From positions 62,001 through 126,000 of the forward strand of contig JAJGOT010000756.1 of NCBI GenBank assembly GCA_022457155.1: 64,000 bases of DNA, given 5' to 3'. The notes beneath the pieces were generated by a model. It had not been told where the DNA came from, did not search any database, and worked only from the letters and a program-made list of their open reading frames with translations. Shown here piece after piece: positions 45,500 to 53,324 of this stretch. Origin of the DNA: Cladopsammia gracilis. Lineage: Eukaryota > Cnidaria > Anthozoa > Scleractinia > Dendrophylliidae. The position numbers and the translations under genes are program-made. Numbering within the stretch: position 1 is the stretch's first letter; every line of letters begins with the position of its first letter.

Positions 45500-45507
45500 T
45501 ATAAAAA
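45500..45507 (+). promoter_or_regulatory. TATA box of element 3 PolB
   Basis: GGGTATAAAAAGAGTGC, the same core as at 29,289 (minus). The upstream GGGTACCCCGTTCCT is shared as well, showing that the promoter belongs to the duplicated arm. Confidence 0.7.
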
Positions 45508-45696
45508 GAGTGCAGAGTGAAACCTAACCAACTCGTTTTTTGTGCCGTGGCTGTAAAAACGCTGTTCGACCTCGAAAGAAATCAAAAAGGCACTTTCTTT
45601 GTCAATGAACACTTTGCCTAGTATTTTTTCTCCTTCAAAATAGCCGACCGCGAAGAGGATCCCGAGGAATTGGACGATGACGACTTGTTGGAGGCC

Positions 45697-48600
45697 ATGG
45701 AAGACATCGAAGAGAACAACCGGGGCCACCTCTTCGAGTTTCGACTCACCCCGGGCTCGGATCGACGTGTGCAAAAGTTTGGGTTACGACGTCGCGTGTT
45801 CGATGCCACCCTCCACCATCGCACGGAACTCTTGCATCCCCCACAATACGACGCGGGCTACGAACTCGAACAGGCGTTGCGTCGGGCCATCGATCGCCAA
45901 TTGGAGGACGACCACCTAGCCGACGATGATCACGTGTTGTTTACCATGCAACATCCCACCTTCCTGCACGCCTTTCAATCGTTTCACGTGCCGGTGCGGG
46001 AATGGCACGAACAGAGTCCGCGGGTCAACCTCCTCTTGCAAAAAATGGCGGAGAAATTAAACTCCAACGAACAATTCAAAGCGGACGATCGCTTGAAAGT
46101 GCAAATCACCACCATCAAGGATCCCGGACGGGGCAGCGGTCGTCGAAAGGAAGCCATCCCGGGCAACGTACCCCTCCTGACCTTTCTCCAAAAGAAACGG
46201 TCTGTCGTCAAAATCCACAATCGGGACGAGTTGTGCTGCGCTCGGGCTATCGTTACCATGCAAGCGTGGGCCGACGAAGAACCCCCGCGTCGACGGACAC
46301 CGGAGATTGGTTTCAAATACTTGAAAAGAGGAGGAAAAGGTCAAACCCGATTGGCCAAAGCCTTGCACGCGTTGGCTCGCGTTCCCGAAGGGCCTTGCGG
46401 GATGGGAGCCATCGGTCAATTCCAAATCGTGCTGCCGGACTATTACATCAAAGTCTTCAGTGCCGATGAGGGTTATCAAGTGATCTTTGGACAGGGCGAG
46501 AAACGCGCCGACCAACGTTACCTGTTTCTCTTGAAACACGAGGATCATTATTACGGGTTGAAATCCATTCCCGCCATTCTCGGACGCAGTTACTATTGCC
46601 ACTTATGCGACAAGGTGTACGACAACGAGGATTTTTCTCGTCATCCCTGCGTGAAACGACGTTGCGTGGCCTGCAAACAGAAAGACTGTCGCGATTACCT
46701 GGCACTCCTCCCGGGCGACAGCAAACCCCCGCGACCAACGCAACGTCCCTGCCCTGAATGTCGACGCTGTTTCTACGGAGACCGTTGCTACGAGAATCAC
46801 CGGGTGTTTTCTCCCAACGGACAAGGGGCCGACACCCCGGATCACTCCGTCTGCGCCAATCTCCAAACGTGCGAGAATTGCCACAAATTCCTCGATTGGT
46901 GGAAAAATCGACGCAAACGTCAACGTCCCCACAAGTGCGAGGAATATTTTTGCAAGACCTGCAAGGATTATGCGGACGTTGCCACCCATCGTTGCTACAT
47001 CCAGCCGGTGCACGATCCAGACCCGGAGGAGGTGGAAGCAGCAGCAGCGGGACCGCCCCCCGCCAAACGCGCCAGACCTGCCCCGCGTCACGCCGCCCAC
47101 GCCGTCCGCTTCTTGGCCGCCAACGAGCCCGAGCCCGAGCCCGAGCCCGAGTCTGAGGAAGACGAAGACGAGGAGGAGGAAACACGGCCCCGATTACCGC
47201 CCTATTTCGTGTATGCGGACTACGAAAGCACACAGGACGACCAATTGCATGTACCCATCCTCATCTGCGCCAAAGGGGAGGACCATCTCGACACCGTCCC
47301 CGCCCTGGCGTTCTACGGTCGCGATTGCACCGGGCAATTTTACGATTGGCTGCTGACCAAAACGGAGGTGTTGGGCGAACCGCGGGAAGTCATCGTGATC
47401 TTTCACAATTTCAAAGGTTACGACGGGATGTTCATCCTCCAGTACCTCTACGACAATCGCATCGACGTCAAAGATCAAATTTGCGTGGGATCGAAAATCT
47501 TGAGCCTGAGAGCCGGACGCTTGACGTTCAAGGACAGTCTGTGTTTCCTTCCCTATCCCCTCTCAGACTTTGCCGCCACGTTCAATCTGACGGAAAGCAA
47601 GAAAGGCTTCTTTCCGCATTTCTTCAACACCGAGGCCCATCAAGAGTACGTGGGGCCTTGGCCCGAGGCGCGCCATTACGACCCCGAGGGTATGAAACCG
47701 GACGTGCGAAAAGAATTTGACAAATGGTACCCGACCGTGCAACATCTCGAGTTCAATTTGCACGAGGAAATGCTAGCCTATTGTCGATCGGATGTGCAAG
47801 TGCTCAAAGCCGGCTGCGAGATCTTTCAGCGGGAATTTGCCGCCAAAGCCGATTTCAACCCCATGGAGAAATGCGTCACCATCGCCTCGGCCTGTATGCG
47901 GTATTACCGCAAAAAACATTTACGTCCCCGCACCCTGGCCTTGGAACCCCCCTGCGGATGGAATGGAAAAAGGGGGCACCAATCCCTGAAAGCCTACCAA
48001 TGGTTGGAGTGGCAGAATTCCCAACAAACCCAAGGGGTCATTGCGCACGCGTTCAACGGGGGCGAATGCACTCTCCAAGTCGGGGGGCGTCGCTATCAAG
48101 TGGACGGTTTCAACGAGACGACCCGCACCGTGTACGAATTTCACGGGTGTTTGTGGCACGGATGCCCCGTCTGTTTCAAAGGCAGCATGACCAAGCCCAC
48201 CCGTCTCCACCCCGATCGCACCAAGTGGGAAATGCACGAAGCCACGATGCAAAAACAGCGGCAATTGGAAGCCGGCGGCTACCGCGTGGTCGTCATCTGG
48301 GAATGCGGTTGGACGAGATTGTGTGAACGAGCCGACGTCGCCGCCTTTCTCGAGTCACGCCCGTTCACCGTCCCTTCGCTGAACCCACGCGACGCGTTCT
48401 TCGGGGGGCGCACCAATGCCGTGCGACTTTGGGACGAGATCGACGAAACGCAGGGGGAAGAAATTCGGTACGTGGATGTGACGTCACTGTACCCCACCGT
48501 CAACAAGTACGACCAATACCCCATCGGACACCCCGTCATCGTCACCCACCCGGTGCAAGACATCGCCCAATACTTCGGCATCGCCGACTGCACCGTGTTA

Positions 48601-49821
48601 CCGCCCGAGGGGTTGTTTCACCCCGTGCTACCGTACCGTTGCAAAAAGAAAATCACGTTTCCGCTGTGTCGAGCCTGCGTGGAAGAAGAGATCCCCAAAC
48701 GCATGACCGAGCGAACCTGGGTGTGCGAACACACGGCAAGTCAACGCAGCATCCGAGGGACGTGGTGCACCCCCGAACTCGTCAAAGCCGTGGAAAAGGG
48801 GTACCGCATTCTCCAAATTCACGAAGTGTACCACTTTCCCCCCGCGCAACGACGTACCGGGCTGTTCGAGGATTATGTCAACGTGTGGCTGAAAGGGAAA
48901 ACGGAAGCCTCCGGGTGGCCGCCCAACGCCGACGGGAGTCTCAAAACACCCGAGCAGCAAACGTTCTTCCTGAACGATTATTGGGGGCGGGAAAGGATCC
49001 GCCTCAATCGGGCCAACATGAAATCCAACAAGCGAAAAAAGGCCACCAGCAAGCTCGCCCTCAATTCCTTCTGGGGAAAATTCGGCGAGCGGGAAAACAA
49101 GCGGAAGATCGAGCAAATCACCGTGCTTGCCAAGCTGTACGAATTCATGAAAGATAGGACGATCGTCATCCACAATCTCCGCATCATGAACGAGGAGTGC
49201 CTCGAGATCGCCTACGACAAAATCGACGACGACGTCCCCGGCGGTCAAACCACCAACGTCTTCGTGGCCGCCTTCACCACCTGTTGGGCCCGGCTACGCC
49301 TGTACCATCACCTGGATCGCGTGGGAGACAATGCCCTGTATTTCGACACGGATTCGGTGGTCTACAAATGGAAACCCGGCGAACCCGAGATCCCCCTGGG
49401 CAATTTCCTCGGTGAAATGACGGACGAATTGGACGACAAGAAAGGCAATCGTGACGTCATCGTCGAATTCGTATCATGCGGCCCGAAAAACTATGCCTAC
49501 AAGACGCGTTTGGGAAAGACGGAAGAGAAAATTCGCGGGTTTACCCTGAACGTGCGCGGGCAACAACGCCTACATTTTCAAGCCATGAAAGATACCCTGT
49601 TCCTCGAACTAAGATCGCCTCTCTCCAAACCCCGCACCATCAACGTACCCAACCCGCATTTCATCCAGAGAGACAAGCGCACCAAGACGTTGACCACCGT
49701 TCGCAGGGACAAACGATGGGGGGTGGTCTACGACAAACGCGTCATCACCGATGACATCAGTTTCAAGACTCTCCCTTACGGCTTCAGTTGGCTTCGACCC
49801 GACGACGATCTCGCCGATTAA
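45697..49821 (+). CDS. polB: Protein-primed type DNA polymerase B, element 3
   Basis: At least 1,374 residues from the first in-frame ATG (45,697). The frame is open from 45,622 without an ATG, and its upstream codons (EEDPEELDDDD) are conserved in the left-arm copy, so the true start is probably an upstream exon joined at the acceptor ...TTCAAAATAG (45,643). Numbering from 45,670: zinc cluster from about 308 (YYCHLCDK); exonuclease YADYEST (512), FHNFKGYDGMF (576), YCRSDVQVL (703); motif A DVTSLYPT (932); motif B KLALNSFWGKFG (1127); motif C FDTDS (1222). All catalytic acids are present. It shares overall layout with element 1 PolB. Confidence 0.92.
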   Translation: MEDIEENNRGHLFEFRLTPGSDRRVQKFGLRRRVFDATLHHRTELLHPPQYDAGYELEQALRRAIDRQLEDDHLADDDHVLFTMQHPTFLHAFQSFHVPVREWHEQSPRVNLLLQKMAEKLNSNEQFKADDRLKVQITTIKDPGRGSGRRKEAIPGNVPLLTFLQKKRSVVKIHNRDELCCARAIVTMQAWADEEPPRRRTPEIGFKYLKRGGKGQTRLAKALHALARVPEGPCGMGAIGQFQIVLPDYYIKVFSADEGYQVIFGQGEKRADQRYLFLLKHEDHYYGLKSIPAILGRSYYCHLCDKVYDNEDFSRHPCVKRRCVACKQKDCRDYLALLPGDSKPPRPTQRPCPECRRCFYGDRCYENHRVFSPNGQGADTPDHSVCANLQTCENCHKFLDWWKNRRKRQRPHKCEEYFCKTCKDYADVATHRCYIQPVHDPDPEEVEAAAAGPPPAKRARPAPRHAAHAVRFLAANEPEPEPEPESEEDEDEEEETRPRLPPYFVYADYESTQDDQLHVPILICAKGEDHLDTVPALAFYGRDCTGQFYDWLLTKTEVLGEPREVIVIFHNFKGYDGMFILQYLYDNRIDVKDQICVGSKILSLRAGRLTFKDSLCFLPYPLSDFAATFNLTESKKGFFPHFFNTEAHQEYVGPWPEARHYDPEGMKPDVRKEFDKWYPTVQHLEFNLHEEMLAYCRSDVQVLKAGCEIFQREFAAKADFNPMEKCVTIASACMRYYRKKHLRPRTLALEPPCGWNGKRGHQSLKAYQWLEWQNSQQTQGVIAHAFNGGECTLQVGGRRYQVDGFNETTRTVYEFHGCLWHGCPVCFKGSMTKPTRLHPDRTKWEMHEATMQKQRQLEAGGYRVVVIWECGWTRLCERADVAAFLESRPFTVPSLNPRDAFFGGRTNAVRLWDEIDETQGEEIRYVDVTSLYPTVNKYDQYPIGHPVIVTHPVQDIAQYFGIADCTVLPPEGLFHPVLPYRCKKKITFPLCRACVEEEIPKRMTERTWVCEHTASQRSIRGTWCTPELVKAVEKGYRILQIHEVYHFPPAQRRTGLFEDYVNVWLKGKTEASGWPPNADGSLKTPEQQTFFLNDYWGRERIRLNRANMKSNKRKKATSKLALNSFWGKFGERENKRKIEQITVLAKLYEFMKDRTIVIHNLRIMNEECLEIAYDKIDDDVPGGQTTNVFVAAFTTCWARLRLYHHLDRVGDNALYFDTDSVVYKWKPGEPEIPLGNFLGEMTDELDDKKGNRDVIVEFVSCGPKNYAYKTRLGKTEEKIRGFTLNVRGQQRLHFQAMKDTLFLELRSPLSKPRTINVPNPHFIQRDKRTKTLTTVRRDKRWGVVYDKRVITDDISFKTLPYGFSWLRPDDDLAD

Positions 49822-50410
49822 AAAAACCCGGACACGAACCCAGGGGTAACGTGACTTTTGAGCCGACGAACTATCAAAAGGGGCGTTCTCCCATTCGGGG
49901 ATGGAACCCATGTCCCCGCTTGTAAAATAGCTTTTGTTGTTGTTTTCGTTGTGTGACTACTAAAAAGGGGCGTTCTCCCAATCGGGGACAGAACCCATGT
50001 CCCCGCTTGTAAATCTAGTTTTTGTTTTTTCGTTACGTTGTTAATAAATTACATTTTTTGTGTTATTTTCTGTTTTTATTTTTTGGTTTCTCTGGCCGAG
50101 CGGGATCTGGGACCCACCCCGCGTGCGGAACCAGAGCGACCAGTCACTCAAACCATCCCCGAGCGACCCCCGAGCGATTCCCGAACCATCCCGAGGGATC
50201 CCAACCAATTGCACCATCATTACGACCTTTCAGTCACCTTTAAGGTCACTATAAGCCCCTCCACCCCTCCCCCCAATTTTTTTGCCTCACTTTCGTGCAA
50301 AAACATGATGTCATCCCTTTCCACTGGCCTCTGATTGGCTACACGTGGTCACGTGTGCTCAATCCTGGCTCCTGATTGGTCGACGGTTTTTGTGAGCTGC
50401 TCTTGCTGCT
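49787..50410 (-). repeat. Right terminal inverted repeat of element 3
   Basis: Pairs with 27,678-28,230 at high identity. It includes two AAAGGGGCGTTCTCCCA...CATGTCCCCGCTTGTAAA boxes (about 49,876 and 49,965), of which the left arm keeps one. Confidence 0.85.
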
Positions 50411-50416
50411 TAAAAT
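50411..50416. repeat. Target-site duplication of element 3 (right)
   Basis: TAAAAT immediately after GCTGCT, identical to 27,672-27,677. Confidence 0.92.
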
Positions 50417-51042
50417 TAATAAAGCGTTAAAAAACGGTACCGGTACCGTATCAAAATATCTAAAACACAGATTCGTAAAGCGATAATAAAAGGTGGAAGT
50501 TTGTGGACTTCTTTGTTATCACTCGGTACAAAGTTGTTACCTTTTGCTACAAAAGCAGCTACAAAAGTAGTACCACATTTAGCTACAGGAGCGCTAAGCG
50601 CTTTGGGACGTCTCAGTATCGATAAACTTTTTGGTAAAGGAATTACAATACCGTTTAATTTTCTTCCTCAACTTGCAAAATTAAAAGATTAACACAAGGA
50701 CAAATAAATTTATTGCAAAAAGGTATGCAAAGCGGTAGCGGTATAACATTTAAACCTACGCAAAGACAGATAAATGGAGGATTTTTAGGAACACTTGCTG
50801 CAATCGGAATTCCTATGGCTATCGAATTAGCTTCTAAACTTTTTGGAAAAGGATTATCTGTAAGTCCAAGTCCACCAACAACCGTTGGTGGTGGAGGATT
50901 ACAAGTACCAAAAAGAGCTGGAAACGGATTAGCGGTAAGTCCAAAACTTGGTACATATGGAAACAATATGTATCCATACTATCCTCCACCTTTTCAAGGA
51001 TCATGGGGTGAAAAAAAACCAAATTTAGAGATATACCCCTAA
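50417..51042 (+). pseudogene. Membrane-type virion protein, 3' part, with frameshifts
   Basis: It continues the gene cut at 27,677. Besides the insertion there are at least two frame changes, one at about 50,450 and one at about 50,690. The recognisable parts are TQIRKAIIKGGSLW, the hydrophobic helix, and QRQINGGFLGTLAAIGIPM near 50,765. It ends WGEKKPNLEIYP. Compared with element 1, the C-terminal LLLGPNSPF segment is missing. Confidence 0.75.
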
Positions 51043-51468
51043 GTAATTTTGACCTCCTTGAATGGATAAATTATTTAAAAATACCTGATTTCAAAGGTAT
51101 TTTTTCGAGAGATCAAACGGTAAATCATATACATAAAACAGGTTGTTGTATAATTAATCTTGATGATAAGATAGGGAACGGTACACATTGGGTAGCAACA
51201 TTTGTAAAAAATAAAAATCATATATTATTTTGATTCATTTTGTTTACCACCACCACAAGATTTCATTGATTATGCTAATAAATTACGCATGGAATATCAA
51301 TATAATATCGGTTACCCATTTCAAGCTATAAAATCAGTAAGATGCGGTCATTATTGTTTATATTTTCTTGATAATATTTATAAAAAATCATTTTATGATT
51401 GCTTAAGTAAATTCAAAATTGATAATCAAAACTATAATGAAAAGTTCATTAAAAAATATTTTATGTAA
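51021..51468 (+). pseudogene. Adenain-like protease, frameshifted
   Basis: It matches 4281-4700: PLSNFDLLEWINYL, GTHWVA, then after a one-base shift at about 51,206-51,216 YFDSFC and CGHYCLYF. As in element 1, there is no ATG at the conserved N-terminus, and the -1 frame opens at an 8-A run (51,011-51,018) directly after a TGA. Confidence 0.75.
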
Positions 51469-51482
51469 TTAAAATTAAAAAG

Positions 51483-51509
51483 TTTTATTATACAGATCGT
51501 ATAATAAAA
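51483..51509. promoter_or_regulatory. Palindromic hairpin at the zinc-ribbon start, element 2
   Basis: Identical to 4715-4741 (11-bp stem, loop AGATC), ending on the A of the next ATG. Confidence 0.5.
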
Positions 51510-51673
51510 TGGAACCACCAGCAAAAATATATTGTGTCAAGGAACAAAAACATACAAACAACGCTGAACCATCCGGTTATGATTTAGCCACCAACGGCAG
51601 ACCTTATTATTGGTGTAAGTGCGCTAATTGTGGAATCAAGAAAACCCGTTTCGTTAAGAGTTCGGAAAACTAG
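51509..51673 (+). CDS. DUF5679-like zinc-ribbon protein
   Basis: 54 intact codons: YCVKEQKH, then NGRPYYWCKCANCGIKKTRF. The two Cys of WCKCANCG and an upstream Cys/His could bind zinc. The pattern resembles DUF5679 proteins of large DNA viruses. The equivalent in element 1 has lost one base. Function is unknown. Confidence 0.55.
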   Translation: MEPPAKIYCVKEQKHTNNAEPSGYDLATNGRPYYWCKCANCGIKKTRFVKSSEN

Positions 51674-51676
51674 TTC

Positions 51677-51697
51677 AGCCCCCACAAGGTGGGGGCT
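51677..51697. terminator. Perfect 9-bp hairpin
   Basis: AGCCCCCAC-AAG-GTGGGGGCT followed by TTT; conserved with 4908-4928. Confidence 0.4.
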
Positions 51698-51705
51698 TTG
51701 GCGAG

Positions 51706-52308
51706 ATGGCTATGGAAGGTCTGACTATGCATGCGTTACCTTGGTTAGGAAAGAAAGCTGTTGAAATGGGTCGTTATGGGGCAAGTGAGCTGTTGAGAAA
51801 ACCTAGTTTACAAAAGAAGGCGGTTAATTTCGCTCTTGACAAAGCAAAACCATTCATTGAAAATACTGCCTCTCAAATGCTGAACGAATTGTCAACTAAG
51901 ATCAGGCCTGACAAAAAATATAAAACAGATCGAGCTGATTTAGATGGTGGTAAATTAGATGTTCATTCATTAATAGGAAAGCTACCAAGACCAAAGAAAG
52001 GATTCACTCCTGAGCAATATAAGTATATGGGGCCTTATAATCCTCTGAATGAACAGTTAAAATACGATCCTGAAACTGGAGATATTCTCGAATGGTACGA
52101 CCAACCGTATAACAAAGTGGATGAAATATCAGCTCGGCATGACGTTTGTTATGATCGCGTTAAAACGGGTAAAACCAGCAAGGGAGATTGTGACCGGCAG
52201 ATGGTTTCTGAACTTGATCAGATTCCATACGGAGAGATGCCAAAATGGGGACAAGCGGCGAGATTTATTATCAACACAAAGCAAAAACTTGGGTTGGGAA
52301 ACGGATAA
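51706..52308 (+). CDS. PLA2-domain virion protein, element 2
   Basis: 200 residues, intact. The loop EQYKYMGPYNPL (the second loop glycine is replaced, GPY in place of GPG) and the catalytic region ARHDVCYDR are present, with DRQMVSELDQIP after them. An N-terminal Lys-rich helix and a C-terminal KQKLGLGNG complete it. Comparison shows that the element 1 copy lost its true C-terminus by deletion. The altered Ca-loop may reduce activity. Confidence 0.75.
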   Translation: MAMEGLTMHALPWLGKKAVEMGRYGASELLRKPSLQKKAVNFALDKAKPFIENTASQMLNELSTKIRPDKKYKTDRADLDGGKLDVHSLIGKLPRPKKGFTPEQYKYMGPYNPLNEQLKYDPETGDILEWYDQPYNKVDEISARHDVCYDRVKTGKTSKGDCDRQMVSELDQIPYGEMPKWGQAARFIINTKQKLGLGNG

Positions 52309-53271
52309 AGCCGCCGAGTAGTAACGTAGAGACGTGGCTAGAAAAGTTAGCAGATGAGTTGCATAAACCCATAAGACGGAAGTTTACTCGGCGGCGTGTT
52401 ATTGTAAACGGTATCGATGAGATATGGTGTTCTGACCTTGTTGAGATGCAGAAATATAGTAAGTGGAATAAGGGATATCGATATCTTCTCATGGCGTTAG
52501 ACGTTTTCAGTAAATACGGTTGGATTGTACCGCTGAAGGATAAAAAAGGAGAGAGTGTCGCAGAAGCGTTCAAAACAATATTCAAAGAAGGAAGAAAACC
52601 ACATTATCTGTGGGTGGATAAGGGTAAAGAGTATTACAACAAGAATATGAAAGAACTGTTGGAAAAAAAATAAGATAGAAATGTACTCGACAGAGAATGA
52701 AGAAAAATCTAGTGTTTGTGAAAGATGGAACCGTACGATAAAAGAGAAAATGTTTAAGCAATTTACCGTTCAAAACAATACCATGTATCTCGATATGTTA
52801 CCGAGGATATTGAAAGAATATAATAATACAAAACACCGAAGTATCGGTATGACACCTGTGGAAGCGTCGAAGAAAAAGAATGAAAGTGCTGTTTATTTAA
52901 ATTTGTACGGTAAGATGAAACGTACACAGTCTCAACGATCGAAATTTAAAGTTGGGGATAAAGTTCGAATATCAAAATATAACGTCCTGTTTTCGATAAA
53001 GGTTACACACCAAATTGGACTGAAGAAACATTCGTTGTCGATAAGATTCAACACACTAACCCTATAACTTACAAAATAAAGGATGAATTGGGTGAGGAGA
53101 TAAAGGGTTCTTTTTTATGAGGATGAGTTGCAGAAGGCTGAGCAGACTATCTTTCGAATTGAGAGGTGATTCGACGAGACGCTCGAAAAGGTAAGGCATT
53201 AGTAAAGTGGAGTGGTTACCCAGAAAAAATTCAACCAATGGATAGATTTGAAAGAACTGAAAGATCTGTAA
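52245..53271 (+). pseudogene. Polinton integrase with chromodomain, multiply frameshifted
   Basis: Closely matches 5493-6404 and retains the N-terminal LHKPIRRKF region missing there. Frames are broken at about 52,665 (extra A), 52,980 (missing A), 53,110 (extra T), 53,163 (two extra bases) and 53,225 (extra A). Catalytic residues themselves (SDLVEM, VDKGKEYY, CERWNRT) are kept. The concentration of single-base changes in homopolymers is notable. Confidence 0.82.
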
Positions 53272-53280
53272 AAGCAAGCT

Positions 53281-53313
53281 TTTTTTTCATTTCACGTTCA
53301 TGAAATGAAAAAT
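53281..53313. terminator. Palindrome after integrase, loop CGTTCA
   Basis: CATTTCA (53,288-53,294) and TGAAATG (53,301-53,307) around CGTTCA. The loop is the reverse complement of that in element 1 at 6432-6437. It lies between the convergent integrase and PolB genes. Confidence 0.6.
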
Positions 53314-53324
53314 CATAATTAAAA

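Larger units (their letters stand above)
27678..50410. mobile_element. Element 3: complete GC-rich Polinton nested in element 2
   Basis: 22,733 bp bounded by inverted AGCAGCAAGAGCAGCTCAC / GTGAGCTGCTCTTGCTGCT ends and perfect 6-bp TAAAAT duplications. It carries about 24 genes, including PolB, integrase, MCP, penton, protease, ATPase and PLA2. It is GC- and CpG-rich against AT-rich surroundings, so it arrived recently from a different base-composition background. Most frames are intact; the integrase is not. About 1.24 kb is a later transposon insertion. Confidence 0.93.
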
